DNA of 64,000 nucleotides from Prostheceraeus crozeri (taxonomy: Eukaryota; Platyhelminthes; Polycladida; Euryleptidae), in the NCBI GenBank assembly GCA_907163375.1, contig CAJQUW010008653.1, forward strand, positions 124,001 to 188,000. Direction: 5' to 3'. The translations under genes and the position numbers were made by a program. A model generated the notes under the pieces. That model was given only the letters and a program-made list of their open reading frames with translations, was not told the origin of the DNA and searched no databases. Below are positions 11,472-21,577 of the stretch, one piece after another. How positions within the stretch are numbered: the first letter of the stretch is position 1; the number at the start of each line of letters is the position of its first letter.

Positions 11472-12864
11472 CAGGGTGGATACCATACCTTGTCCGATTT
11501 CTATGATATGAACAATGAAATGTCTTTTTCAAATTCAATGCTTATAGTTGCATAAGATATCTATGTTTACACTTGAATTTAGAATTTCTTACGGTTCGCA
11601 ATCATCCAATGATGTTTACGGTTTCAAATTCTACTAAGTTTATTCAAAATTTCAAATCGCACGTACGACTTTATTATATACACCGCTCAATACAGGTACT
11701 TCACTTTATGATGAAATGGAAAACGTCGAGCGAAATGCTTGACTTGTTGCTTACTGTATAACTTACGGAAGCAGCGAACAAGCAAGAAGACGCTACTTTG
11801 AAGAATATGGCGAAGAAGCACCTGATGAAAGAACAATCAGACGATGGTCCGACAAGTTCCTCAACACCGGTTTCATCTTACCTCGATCCAGCTCAGGAAA
11901 TCGTACTTCTCGCGTATTGAATGAGGAGAAGGATTCGATCGTGAACGCCATTATGGACAGCCCTCGTACATCACGATGTCACGGATTTCACATAGGACAG
12001 TCGGGAAAAAACTCCGTAGGAGAATGGACATAAAACATACAAGGTTCATCAGATGCAGCAAATTTTCGACCATGACGGAGAGGCAAGACTTGTTTTTGTC
12101 AAACCATCCTTCGAAAGAGCAGTGAAGAGTGTTCATGGTCTAACAAAATCATCTTCTCCGATGAGTGCACATTTAACATGTCTGGTCGAGTAAATCATCA
12201 CAATGATTTCTACTACGCAACAGACAATCATCATGAGATACCCATAAGATCAAAGGGCCAGACCGTATTCGTCGCGATATAATTTCATGGCATTATAGCA
12301 GCGGACATCAGCGAAGAATCCATGACAAGTGATCGCTACTGTGACATTCTGACCGCGAAAGTGTTCCCTGTTCTTGCTTGACGGTCTCACCGCACCTCTG
12401 TGTTTCAACAAGATGGCGCTCCACCCAATTTTAGTACCCAGACAAGGAGCTTGCTTAACGATCGGTTGAACAGCCGATGGATTGGAAGGGGTGGTCCAAT
12501 TCCATGGCCCGCTAGATCTCCCGACCTCACCATCTGCGATTTCTTTCTGTGGGGCAATGTCCAAAATAAAGTGTATTCATTCAGCTTCGAAAGCATTGAA
12601 CAACTGAAACTGCAAATTGAAAAGGTACTCGAGGACATTCCTAAACTCGAATCTATGATGACAAAATCATATAGGAATTTCATTCATCGATGTGAACTTT
12701 GTGTGGAACAAAATGGAGTCCATTTTGAAAATTTATTGTAAGTATTATTTTAACATGATTTTTCTGATACCTATGATGCATGTTAGTTTGCTCAATACTA
12801 TTGATATTAGCTGGGAAACATGTCGCTTTTCTGAAAATATATCGGACAAGGTATGGTGTCCACC

Positions 12865-12867
<3 letters not shown>
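11472..12867 (+). mobile_element. Tc1/mariner superfamily transposon, DD41D type
   Basis: The ends CAGGGTGGATACCATACC and its inverse (one mismatch) lie at 11472 and 12867. The TIRs run about 28 bp through CTTGTCCGAT. TA sits immediately outside at 11470-11471 and 12868-12869, inside a (TA)n tract. Length is 1,396 bp. The interior encodes a broken plus-strand transposase whose last two catalytic aspartates are 41 residues apart, which places it with the DD41D (rosa/Visitor-like) group rather than classic DD34D mariner. Confidence 0.85.
11700..12741 (+). pseudogene. DD41D mariner transposase, decayed
   Basis: Recognisable blocks appear in order but in shifting frames. A helix-turn-helix N-terminal region (YGSSEQARRRYFEEYGEEAP, then TIRRWSDKFLNTGF) begins near 11764. 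The first aspartate block IIFSDECTF is near 12150, followed by a GRVNHHN stretch. The last 113 codons (12400-12741) are open: QQDGAPPNF with the second aspartate, RWIGRGGPIPWPARSPDLT, and ICDFFLWG with the third. I count 41 residues between those aspartates. The enzyme cuts at TA. Several indels in the first two thirds make the copy dead. Confidence 0.8.

Positions 12868-12903
<36 letters not shown>
12868..12903. repeat. (TA)n microsatellite at mariner right end
   Basis: A TA run directly after the right mariner TIR. Together with 11421-11469 it is the split target tract. Confidence 0.9.
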
Positions 12904-12908
<5 letters not shown>

Positions 12909-13299
12909 TTATACCCTTTAGCATGCACTTCACTTAATGTTAGCTTTAAAATGGACACAGTTGAGTACGAAAGGTCGCGAAAAGGAATAAAATATTTCAC
13001 CATCAAATGGTATTCATTCATAATTTTGAAATTATTATCTAAAAACGAAAAGCAACAGCATGGAAAAACAGAAAGAATATTTCATAAATGCATTAAACTG
13101 AACAATGACATAATTTTCAATCAAACGTGTATAGAAAATGAACTGAAACCAAAATTCGCAAACATCAAATTAACAAAAAAAATTAAAGAACCATCAAAAA
13201 ATATCTGATCAGTTCCAATCAGGTATTTTAGATCTAGAAATTAAGCAAAACAAGAAAAAGTTATACTCAATGCAAAAGGAATTGACCAAAAATCTTGTA

Positions 13300-13301
<2 letters not shown>

Positions 13302-13361
<60 letters not shown>
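13302..13361. repeat. (ATCT)n/(TA)n compound microsatellite
   Basis: About eight ATCT units followed by a TA run ending in ACACGCG. Confidence 0.9.
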
Positions 13362-13364
<3 letters not shown>

Positions 13365-14648
13365 GCGACGCGCATTGAATGCATAGCCCAACGTTATCAT
13401 AACATTGTAGTAGAGTGTTTCGAAATATGTGACATTATGCCGATAATATTCATGAATGCTGCTTTGTTATCTATTGCAGGAATCTATACTCTTCTCATGT
13501 CCGACAAAAAATGTGGATTGACTTACAATCTTATCGCGACCAAAGTTCTGCCCCATCTTCTGCCTTATACTGCAGATAACAATCTGAAGCTTCAAGACGT
13601 AAGATTTACTTTCATCAAAAGTTAAAGTTGCTGAAATTTCCTGGACGGATATTTTATGGGTTATGGACAAGAATTTCAGTTATGCAATTCGTTAGATAAT
13701 TTCTTCTACTGATATGAATGCAACAAGGTCCACTTTAACCTTTTTTTACACAAATTTAACCCTGGGGAGGGGCTAGCTCCTGGGTCCCCATAGACATTTT
13801 TGATATTGCTTCAAGGCTATAATAGCTACGACTCTAGTTTTTGTGACTTTTAGTTTCTATGTACTTTTGATAACCAATTCTAACTTTTTCACCTTTGGGC
13901 CACGGGAACATCAAATTTTCACCTTTTGAACATCGAGATTTTTTTCAATTTCCTTTACAAAATTATGGATTTTAATCAATTCTAATTGCTCATAGAACTT
14001 TGATAAAGCCCATATGAAGCGATGATCACTATCTTCATTCATTCACCAATGTTGGAATCGGTCGCACGCTCGGCCCCGGACGCAAATTTTGAAGCCCAGT
14101 CGGTTAATGTAATGAAACCCATGTCGACCTTCGACGACAGTCAGTTGAATATAGATTAATTAGTCAACCTTTAGCCTACTACATTAAGAGCATTTAAATG
14201 TAACATAAGTTGTGAGCATCTACACGCATGTTTTGCAGCATAAGTATTGTGAGCTGTTCTTAAAACAGTTAAAAAATGATTACCGGCAGCTTATGACGTT
14301 CAAACCCTACTTTATCTATGATATAGTTTCTAGAATCCTATATTCAAGCCAATATATTCAATATATTCTGTATGAATTTCGGTTCGTGGATAATTGCTTG
14401 ATGAGTTAGCGGCATGCGATAAATTCTGATTGGCATCATACAGGGACGCTCCCTGAAATGAAAAAAAATGATGACAAGTTTGGCGAGCTCATTGTTCCAG
14501 ACTCCTATACGTCAGATAGTGGTCATCAATGTAAACTCAAAAGATCTTAATTTAAACGGTATTGGAGAGAATTCTCAATTGACGTCGTAAATCATTGGAA
14601 TTCCCTCACAAGTGAAGAAGCAAATCTCACTTCAGTGAAACACTAAAT
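13362..14648. other. Gene-free flank of the Polinton
   Basis: Contains only short frames. A GC-rich near-palindromic patch (CCCTGGGGAGGGGCTAGC at 13761-13778) stands out from AT-rich surroundings. Nothing else is recognised. Confidence 0.45.
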
Positions 14649-14654
14649 CAAGTT
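14649..14654. repeat. Polinton target duplication CAAGTT (left)
   Basis: Identical to 31340-31345. A 6-bp duplication is the Polinton/Maverick hallmark. Confidence 0.9.
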
Positions 14655-16856
14655 AGTAGTCATCCCGTTGCAGACGGAAGCACGGTGCGGTGCAGCGATG
14701 AGTGGTCGCTGCTGAGTCATTGATGAGTCATCATGCTGACTCAACCCCCCCTCTGGAAGGAAGGTGAGGGAGAGGGCCTAGGATGTGTTGGGAGGAATGG
14801 GTCCGAGAGGAGGAAACAGTTCCCTACCCCTCCCCCCCCTCTGGAAGGAAGGAAGGAGGGAGGAGCTTTCCAGTGAGGGAGGGGGTGGAATCTCGGAAGG
14901 ATAGAGTGAGAAAAGGGTGGGTTTTGGTGGTTTTGGTATGAGAAAGGCTGGAATTCGGCATGAAGGAGGTCTCGGATTGGAAATTGGAGTTCAGATTCGG
15001 AATCTACGTGAAATTTTGGGTTGGGAAGGAAGGAGAAGTGATGAGGCAAGGGGTGGAATCTCTGAAAACGGCAGAGTTGAAAAAGGCGGGTTTTCGTGGT
15101 TTTGGGATGAGAAAAGTCGTTTTTCGGCATGAAGGAGGTCTCGGATTGGAAATTGGAGTTCAGATTCGGAATCTACGTGAAATTTTGGGTTGGGAAGGAA
15201 GGCAGGAGTGATGAGGCAAGGGGTGGAATCTCTGAAAACGGCAGAGTTGGAAAAAGGCGGGTTTTCGTGGTTTTGGGATGAGAAAAGTCGTTTTCCGACA
15301 TGAAGGAGGTCTCGGATGGGAAAACGGAGTGCAAATTCGGACGTTTTGGTCAATTTTGGGTCTAGGAACTTCTTTCCAGCTCAATCGGAGAGAAAAGGTT
15401 CTGACCTCCCCCCCTCGGCAGCGATCTTCCAACTTTGGTGTTAGAGATCGTAGAAAGTCGTGCAATAGCTCATTTGAAAGCTAAGAGTGAGACAAATTCA
15501 GTGGAAGAAACGGCTTGTTCCTATCTGCCTTCGTTTAGATGTGAGATGCCATTGAAAATTTGGGACATTGGCGAAAAGACGACAGAGTTAGAATTTTTAC
15601 AAAAACGGCTCTAGCGGGTGAACGACGCCTCGGACGGGAAAACAGAGATTTGGCCAGATTTGGCATCAGCGTGCCATTCTGCATCTAGAGGGTGAGTTTC
15701 AAGTCAATCGGAAAGAAAAAGTTGAAAAGTTGGATCTCCACATGAGATTTTTTCCTGAAAATGTTAAATTGGATGTTAAAAGGATCCTATCTTTTCAGAT
15801 CTGTGGAAGGTTTCGTTTCCAAATGAGAGCCTGTTAAAAATCGAGTTTTTGCGCATTTTCCAAGATTTTGGAGCTTTTTGAAAAAACGACAGAGTTTTTT
15901 CAGCTCGGCTCCTGGTCATTGTAGAGGGTCGAGGGATGTCTTAAATGAAAGGGGAGAGCGAGAAAACATGGCTATCAAAATTTGGAGTCAATCGGAGCAC
16001 TAGAACCGGAAATAGACGGGTTTAAAGTTTTTGGATGATGGAGATTACGTCATCAGCTGATCGCCACAAACTATATAAGTGGAAACTCTGCTTGTGGAAA
16101 TCAGTTCTCCTCCCGACTGGGTTGGGGTAGGTGAACTCCGGAGCTCCGATGATAGCATTGGAAATCTGAAAAACCGGGTTTCTGTAAGAAACCGACTCAG
16201 AAAATTTCATTGCTGATATCAGCTAAGGCGTCAGAGATGGCCTTCGTCTCCAGGCCATAAAAGACTCCAAAACTTTAAAGGCTTGTAACTTTGCTTCTAC
16301 AAGTCCGTTTGACTTGATTCAAAAAAGGTTCGATAGGTCTTGACCTGTCCTAAGTGATAGACCTAAGTGATAGACTACTTATAAAATTTCATCAGTAGTG
16401 CTAAAAAGTTGAAAAATTTAAATTCACTATTTTTGGAGGTTTTCTGGGGTTTTCGACCCTGCTGAAGTCAACTAAAGGATTTGTAATGATGTCTGAGCCA
16501 CATATGAACCAAGCAGCTTTTCACTGAAAGCGAGCAAGACACGGAGAGTTTTTCTGTAATATTCCACTGACAGGGTGTTCCTTCGGGACGGCGGATGATG
16601 CCGTAGTGATAAGTGTGGCAAGGGAGTGTGTCATATTTTAGACCGAAACCGCTGGGGCAACTCATGTTGGGCATTTGACACAGTTCTCAACGTAGCACTT
16701 TGAACGCCAATCGGTTGAGTCTTAGCTATCTTGTCATGGGTGGCATCTAAATATCTCCATTGCAAAACGCTTGTAAATCACGGCTCGCTATCAAGCTGAT
16801 CAAAGCAACGACTTGGAATGTTTCCTCTTGTAAATAGCTCCACCGGTTTTTATGTC
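14655..16856. repeat. Left terminal inverted repeat of the Polinton (about 2.2 kb)
   Basis: Mirrors 29343-31339 nearly base for base until CCGGTTTTTATGTC at its inner end. It is about 200 bp longer than the right arm, mainly because it holds one more copy of a 170-bp tandem unit and a 15-bp local duplication near 16350-16375. No convincing gene is seen in the arm. A 68-codon frame (16468-16674) is kept in both arms but is probably only passively conserved. Confidence 0.92.
14950..15310. repeat. Tandem repeat of about 170 bp within the left TIR
   Basis: GGCATGAAGGAGGTCTCGG recurs at about 14957 and 15126, and a diverged form appears at about 15297, giving periods of 169-170 bp. Three units are visible here against two in the right arm (30.88-31.08 kb). 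Confidence 0.8.
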
Positions 16857-17167
16857 AAAATCGGGGCCCGGATACTAACACAGTGATGTCGCACGCTCTG
16901 TCCGCCCGAGGTTGGATTTGTGGGTCGAGGCCTTGGAGCTGGGATAAGATCCCCTCTGAGTAATGCCTGTAACGGATTCAAGAGCTTAACACCTAAACGG
17001 TTGCTGGCTTGCTATCAGGCTTTTGTGAAATCTCGTCTAGCCTCAGTAACTCAGGGTTGGCAACGTCTATCGTTTGTCATTGTAACCTGGTAAAAATGAG
17101 ACGGTTGCTGCAGGCATTGACGTCAAACCTTTGCGCGTCATAGGTTAACCCGCCTTTTTGTCAGAGG

Positions 17168-17177
17168 GGTATATAAA
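17168..17177 (+). promoter_or_regulatory. TATA box of the first left-flank gene
   Basis: GGTATATAAA lies 32 bp before the ATG at 17209. Confidence 0.65.
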
Positions 17178-17208
17178 CCGCCGACTCTCATTTAATTTCA
17201 TTTCAATC

Positions 17209-17475
17209 ATGCAGACGCCGAGCACGCTAGTCAGCTCTCCTGACAAGCCTCGGTTGAAGCCGAGAAATCTATTTCGAGAGTTTCAGCGGGCTGAAGAGCG
17301 AGAAAAGATTTTTAACAATCTTGCTCGTATAGGCGCATCTGATTGCGGCGATGATGATGATGGGACTCAGTGGGGCTATACACCACCCACAAGTAGTCAG
17401 TTAGTAGCAGTAGAGGTCGATGCTGCTACCATAGAGAGAATTAAAGACTCTCTCAGCAGAATCGGTCTAAAGTAA
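17209..17475 (+). CDS. Polinton accessory protein, acidic, 88 aa, unknown function
   Basis: I chose the ATG at 17209 (MQTPSTLVSS) rather than an upstream start because it follows a TATA box at normal distance. The protein is hydrophilic, with a proline-rich N-terminus, an arginine/glutamate-rich helix (FREFQRAEEREKIFNNLARI), an acidic DDDD cluster and a C-terminal helix ending RIGLK. No domain is recognised. It is the outermost gene on the left, reads inward from the TIR, and mirrors the small inward-reading gene at the right end. A histone-like hairpin lies 34 nt after its stop. The TATA promoter and flank position suggest an early/accessory role (inference). Confidence 0.6.
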   Translation: MQTPSTLVSSPDKPRLKPRNLFREFQRAEEREKIFNNLARIGASDCGDDDDGTQWGYTPPTSSQLVAVEVDAATIERIKDSLSRIGLK

Positions 17476-17508
17476 GGTGGCTGATTACGATCCCGAGAAC
17501 GTCCCATG

Positions 17509-17527
17509 AGCCCTCTTAAGGGCTACC
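17509..17527 (+). terminator. Histone-mRNA-like 3' stem-loop
   Basis: AGCCCT-CTTA-AGGGCT is a 6-bp stem with a 4-nt loop followed by ACC, the size and 3' flank of replication-dependent histone mRNA ends. It starts 34 nt past the stop at 17475. A possible AATAAA also exists at 17595, so the usage is uncertain. Confidence 0.45.
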
Positions 17528-17603
17528 TTTTAATGCAGCTAAAGCGGACCCAAGCCCGCCACATATCTTCGGATATGGAATGCTGAGGGGAAGAATAAAT
17601 GAT

Positions 17604-17705
17604 GAAATGGAATGAAGGGAACCCAAACTTGCACCACATGCAACACATCACAGATTTCTCTCTACACTAGTGAACAAGCTCTTGTGAGTGTAGTCAGAAA
17701 GTGTA
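17604..17705. repeat. Subterminal inverted repeat, left copy
   Basis: Inverse of 28918-29015, at roughly 80% identity by eye. Shared blocks include CACAGATTTCTCTCT-like and CTAGTGAACAAGCTCTTGTG. It lies inside the main TIRs and is clearly older than they are. Confidence 0.65.
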
Positions 17706-17819
17706 TCAAGTTGTACAAAAGTTTTAACTGCCACACAGGTAGATAAAGTGAAAAAAGGAATCTTCATCTAAATTAGAATCATTCTGATTGGTTGTTGAGG
17801 AATTCATTGTTGGAAAAAC

Positions 17820-17828
17820 ATATAAAAG
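17820..17828 (+). promoter_or_regulatory. TATA box of the second left-flank gene
   Basis: ATATAAAAG lies about 40 bp before the ATG at 17866. An ATTGG (inverted CCAAT) lies about 40 bp further upstream. Confidence 0.6.
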
Positions 17829-17865
17829 TCAGAAAATTGAAACACTTCTCATTCTCATCTATCTC

Positions 17866-18123
17866 ATGATGGAAGGTACATCTCCTGCCTTAGAGATCTT
17901 TAACAAAATATTTGAAGTCATTGACGAATGGGATGAAGACAAGTGTGAACAGGAGGAGGAGTCCCGCAAGAAAGTCGTCATTGAAAAAGTTGTGTGGACT
18001 GACGGTGAATTCACGCCAAAAACGACGCGTGTTAGAAAAGTGCCCGACGCTCCAAAACGGCCAATGTGTTATAAAGTGTACAGTGACTTAGAGGTTATTC
18101 CGCTTGACTCTTCCTCGCTGTAA
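17866..18123 (+). CDS. Polinton accessory protein, 85 aa, acidic then basic, unknown function
   Basis: The start ATG at 17866 is the first in frame after the TATA box. The N-terminal half is a likely acidic helix (LEIFNKIFEVIDEWDEDK). The C-terminal half has lysine/arginine-rich patches (KTTRVRKVPDAPKRP) and ends in SSSL. No family is recognised. AATAAA follows about 23 nt after the stop, so it would use ordinary polyadenylation. It is in tandem with the gene at 17209 and belongs to the TATA-driven left flank block. Confidence 0.6.
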   Translation: MMEGTSPALEIFNKIFEVIDEWDEDKCEQEEESRKKVVIEKVVWTDGEFTPKTTRVRKVPDAPKRPMCYKVYSDLEVIPLDSSSL

Positions 18124-18524
18124 AGTATATGTGATTCAATTACAAATAAACCTGCATACTACATGTCTTTGTTTTGCAATGTATTTATCTTGAAATGGAA
18201 ATAAATGGAGGAATTTAGATATGGGGTTAGTTAACACATTTATTATCCGTCTACTTTTCTATCAAAAGGGATCACACCATTAGAGAAGATAGAAAATGAT
18301 TTTGTATACGTGTGGTGTAAGAGTGACAAGCACAACTCATGGCTCATTCTCAGATAACGTTGCTTCAATTGATTCACCTAAAATCATGTTTCATATGTTG
18401 AATGATTTCTAGTAACTGTGCTAAGTGTCTAGATGATAGGATATCTTATGCTAACAATAGCTCCCAATCGACACTATGCTTACTCGATGATACAAAGGAA
18501 AAACAACACTGTCATGATACACAT

Positions 18525-18863
18525 TTATTGAAAAGAAATAAAAGCAATACGTTTTGTAATAAGACGGTACATGACGTCTACTAAGTCAAACTCTTCTTGA
18601 TTGCGGGGCTGACTAGAAGGAGAGAAGAGGTCTAGCCAGCTCCGGAGAGTCTCAATACACCGCTCCATCATAACGTCCTTTGGAGACACACTCAGGAAGG
18701 TAGCCCTGATTGTATCACAACTGTCCTCTTCATCGTCGGAAATGATGATGATTTCCTCATCCAACTGCAGCGGCTCGACCTCACCATCGTAAACGGTTTT
18801 CACTTGCCTCTTGCGTGGGGCATTGGGCATGAGTAGGGCATAGGTGTTGGTTGGTGTATCCAT
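18525..18863 (-). CDS. Polinton accessory protein with SUMO-interacting-like motif, 112 aa
   Basis: The start at 18863 follows a TATA box (18902-18909) at about 40 bp. Residues 36-48 read EEIIIISDDEED. A run of four isoleucines flanked by acidic residues and a serine is the textbook form of a SUMO-interacting motif. A basic patch (PRKRQVKT) precedes it, and the C-terminal half is a helical region with paired leucines. The promoter is shared divergently with the gene at 19019. AATAAA lies just past the stop. The host partner is unknown; interference with SUMO-dependent defence is a plausible inference only. Confidence 0.6.
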   Translation of the reverse strand: MDTPTNTYALLMPNAPRKRQVKTVYDGEVEPLQLDEEIIIISDDEEDSCDTIRATFLSVSPKDVMMERCIETLRSWLDLFSPSSQPRNQEEFDLVDVMYRLITKRIAFISFQ

Positions 18864-18901
18864 TTTAATGATATTATGAGGAAATGGTCATTGCACCGCA
18901 C

Positions 18902-18909
18902 TTATATAG
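18902..18909 (-). promoter_or_regulatory. TATA box (minus-strand gene at 18863)
   Basis: TATATAAG in the sense of the minus-strand gene. The 155-bp gap to the plus-strand start at 19019 is a divergent promoter, with an ATTGG box near 18938. Confidence 0.6.
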
Positions 18910-18979
18910 ATTCTCTCTCCCTGCTTTGCGCTCTCTCATTGGACGACAGCCATTTATCAATCACAATGCATCATTGTCA

Positions 18980-18987
18980 TATATAAA
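18980..18987 (+). promoter_or_regulatory. TATA box (plus-strand gene at 19019)
   Basis: TATATAAA lies 32 bp before the ATG at 19019. Confidence 0.65.
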
Positions 18988-19018
18988 GAAGAGTGTCTTG
19001 CATTTCACTATCATAGTC

Positions 19019-19204
19019 ATGTCCGACACAGAGGAAACATTCACACCTCTTGCCAGCTCAACTCCTACGAAGAAGGAAGTTGAGAGAAAGTTTCAACAAA
19101 AAGAGGAAGAGGAAGAAAGACAAATGATTGAAGGCTGCAAGCAGCTCACTCTACAAACTGTTGAGAGTGAGCCTTTCATAAACGAGGCTGACTTTCAGGA
19201 GTGA
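19019..19204 (+). CDS. Polinton accessory protein, 61 aa, highly charged
   Basis: The start MSDTEETFTP is set by the TATA box. The protein has a threonine/serine-rich N-terminus and a strongly charged helical centre (KKEVERKFQQKEEEEERQM) that could form a coiled coil. No family is recognised. Its 3' end carries the best histone-like processing signal in the element: a hairpin 34 nt past the stop and a CAAGAAAGA box. It is the last gene of the left accessory block before the convergent capsid module. Confidence 0.55.
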   Translation: MSDTEETFTPLASSTPTKKEVERKFQQKEEEEERQMIEGCKQLTLQTVESEPFINEADFQE

Positions 19205-19237
19205 AAAGCCTTGATGAGACCAGAGAATGCCCCAAAC

Positions 19238-19283
19238 GGTCTTTATGAGACCACGGCCTTAACGGCCACCTAATCAAGAAAGA
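19238..19283 (+). terminator. Histone-like 3' processing signal: hairpin plus CAAGAAAGA box
   Basis: CCCAAAC precedes the hairpin GGTCT-TTATG-AGACC (19238-19252), which is followed by AC. A second short GGCC hairpin and ACC come next, and CAAGAAAGA is at 19275-19283. That nonamer is the classic histone downstream element that pairs with U7 snRNA, and the upstream context resembles metazoan histone 3' ends. The stem is one pair shorter than canonical, so identity is likely but not certain. Confidence 0.55.
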
Positions 19284-19311
19284 AAAGACATTGACTGCGC
19301 CACACGCATCA

Positions 19312-20948
19312 TTAGTGATTTGATGTTATCTGACGAAAATGAAGTGTTAAGTCAGTACGACCAACAATGAATTGAATACGATTACCACTATCATCATAGA
19401 TACCAAATTTGCAATGAGATAATCGTGATACATTGACTGGAATGTATACCTTGTTCAGGAACTCCCTGTGCATGGTCACACCAAAGTCGCCACTGTCAAT
19501 AGGAATATATCTAAAAAGGGGAACCATCTGACCACCAACTTGTGTTGAATGGATAAAGTTAGTGTAAATGTAAAAGTGATTGATATTCATATCGAGCAAG
19601 GATGTTGAGCCACAGTACTTCTCGTCGTTGAATATGTCACGTTTGAATCCTAAAATCTTTGTTAACTCTTTTGTATGTGAATGACCTTTTTACCATGTAC
19701 ACTGATACAGAATGTATTTTCTTCAGGATCATAGTCAAAATGATATGAGTGTAGATTTGATACACCCTTGTTCAAGTATGTACAAACATCATAGCCATTT
19801 CTATAATGCTTTGGAGGTATCGGTAACTTTTCATTTGGCTTCCATGTAAGACTGGGACGTAAAACAGGGTCTGTGCATGTGAAATAAAGGACCATTCGGC
19901 AATCGGATTGCTGTTCAGAAGTTATTTTCACATTCCCCCATTCATGGTATGACCATAAGACGTCTGTTTTTAAAGAGAGCAAATCACGAAATTTAGAATT
20001 GATGTGAACAAATCCAATGTGTGAACGCTCATAATCATTTCGGATATCAATCCTTGCTTTATTGTGTACTCGAGTGATGGACATAGATAATCCATGTATT
20101 TCATTTACCTATTTGATCAAGTCATCAACAGTACCAGATTTAAAAAACACAAAGCGCTCATGCATGCGATCAAAAGGAAGAAGGGTAATATTAAATTTTT
20201 TCCTGTGCCAATTTGGATATTTCTTAATCTGCTTTGATACTTTCATGGACACTTGAGCTCTCAAAGGAAAGGCGCCACCTCCTTTTTCTTCTGCAAATTT
20301 TGCGATAGGTAGAAAGAAACGTGATTTAAGATTCAATATCGCTTGTAGAGGTCCACTCACATAAAATCCATGGGAATTAGTAGTCGGTCTTATGTAGAGT
20401 GTAACTTTATGTAGATTTGGATCCATCTGCCAAAACCATAGATCCTTCGCCAGATCATTTATAACATTTAAGAGGCGTTGAATTTTCATATAAAAGTATG
20501 TTTGCTCTAAACGATGACGGAATGATGGGTTTGAAGGTTGTTTCCATTTCAGGGGTGAAGCATTTTTAGCAATGGGTATGTCTGTATCTGCAGTGGTAAT
20601 TAAAGTAGGGCCATTTACAATCTCATCAACAGCTCGCTTTCCCCGACGGGTGTTTACTGTAGGAATAGAACTCCACTCTTCTGCATGTTCATTCAAGTTG
20701 TAGGTATGTACTTTATCATTTCGCTCTAGTTTTGGAAAGTACAAGTCTTGATTCGCTGCAGTGCCTAATGTAATCATCTCTCCATTGGCAATGGTTCTTA
20801 TATTATTCACATAGCTCAAATCTTGCAGGGCCACTTCCCAATCACCATGTAAGTCAATCGGCTGTGTTAAATCAGTCTCAAACTCGGCAGCTGTATTTTC
20901 ATATCGCTCAGGTTGAGCATTACTGGGAAACACTGCTGTAAACTCCAT
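19312..20948 (-). pseudogene. Polinton penton-like minor capsid region (fossil)
   Basis: The N-terminal part starts MEFTAVFPSN and has PIDLHGDWEVALQDLSY, the conserved opening of the Polinton minor capsid protein related to penton base (PIxLxGxWEVGLxEI). The C-terminal part has GGQMVPLFRYIPIDSGDFG followed by a FxxxVYIPV block and TLHFR, also typical. The protein would form the pentameric vertices of a capsid alongside the double jelly-roll protein. A TAAGCAAA motif lies 26 bp before its start. The region is broken. Position next to the capsid and protease genes supports the call. Confidence 0.75.
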
Positions 20949-20973
20949 GTTAAAGTATCAACATAAAGCGTCG

Positions 20974-20981
20974 TTTGCTTA
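20974..20981 (-). promoter_or_regulatory. TAAGCAAA motif before the penton-like region
   Basis: TAAGCAAA in gene sense, 26 bp upstream of the start at 20948. It is one of six related sites in the element. Confidence 0.55.
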
Positions 20982-21545
20982 GGTGTTATGTCGCATGACA
21001 TAACGAACTGCTGCTTTCAATCTGTTCACAGTAGGCACTTTCTGTCGTCCTAGGAATTTGGTTAAGAGTGATTGCCCCTTCACATAATGTACTCCCCTAA
21101 GTATACTTGTACCGCCGTCTTTCATATTGCGATAGTTGATACAACCAAATATGACTTGATATCTTGGTCTTCTACGTTTAAAATCTGCAAGGGTATGAAA
21201 TATTTCACGTTTCATTGATGAGCTCACACGATAGCTATTTTTTAATTCCATTGCAATGCGACGTACAGGATTGATCAAATCGATGCCGCCTACAGGCGAT
21301 CGCTTAAAGCCATAATCTGTTAACACCATTTCCCACGCATGACCCATTCGCTGACGTAAAATCTGAAGTTTGTAAGCATGATTTTGCCAAGGATCAGCTA
21401 TGCCGGAGAGAATTACATCTTCAATAGGTCTTGTTGCATGAATAGGTGATTTGATGAGACGAACTGCATCATCTAATCCTTGTCCCGCTAATGTCACTAT
21501 TGCAAATGATAATATGATGATCAATCTTGACATGACTTCGTCCAT
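20979..21545 (-). CDS. PD-(D/E)XK nuclease-like protein with hydrophobic N-terminus, 188 aa
   Basis: The centre reads GGIDLINPVRRIAMELKNS: Asp89, then Glu100-Leu-Lys102, the D...ExK spacing and strand context of PD-(D/E)XK nucleases. Glu72 in RMGHAWEMVL could be the usual helix glutamate. ELKN followed by a basic helix and a hydrophobic strand (YQVIFGCIN) recalls small type II restriction enzymes. The first 22 residues are hydrophobic (LIIILSFAIVTLAG) and could be a signal peptide or membrane anchor, which is odd for a nuclease; a later ATG (MSRL) is also possible. It lies between the penton-like and protease genes and fires divergently from 21611. Nuclease assignment is by motif only. Confidence 0.5.
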   Translation of the reverse strand: MDEVMSRLIIILSFAIVTLAGQGLDDAVRLIKSPIHATRPIEDVILSGIADPWQNHAYKLQILRQRMGHAWEMVLTDYGFKRSPVGGIDLINPVRRIAMELKNSYRVSSSMKREIFHTLADFKRRRPRYQVIFGCINYRNMKDGGTSILRGVHYVKGQSLLTKFLGRQKVPTVNRLKAAVRYVMRHNT

Positions 21546-21558
21546 TTCTTATGAATCC

Positions 21559-21566
21559 TTTGCTTA
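21559..21566 (-). promoter_or_regulatory. TAAGCAAA motif before the nuclease-like gene
   Basis: TAAGCAAA in gene sense, 14 bp upstream of the start at 21545. It is arranged back to back with the plus-strand copy at 21578. Confidence 0.55.
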
Positions 21567-21577
21567 AACGAGAAGAC

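Noticed and set aside
12905-13208. Lysine-rich open stretch after the mariner, faintly like a Penelope-type N-terminus
   Set aside because: Low complexity and no conserved block; too weak to call.
14741-15484. Proline/serine-rich and glycine-rich frames in the TIR tandem repeat
   Set aside because: Overlapping frames on both strands follow the 170-bp repeat; composition artefact.
16468-16674. 68-codon frame conserved in both Polinton arms
   Set aside because: Conservation is explained by the arms being recent copies of each other; no promoter, domain or codon signal.
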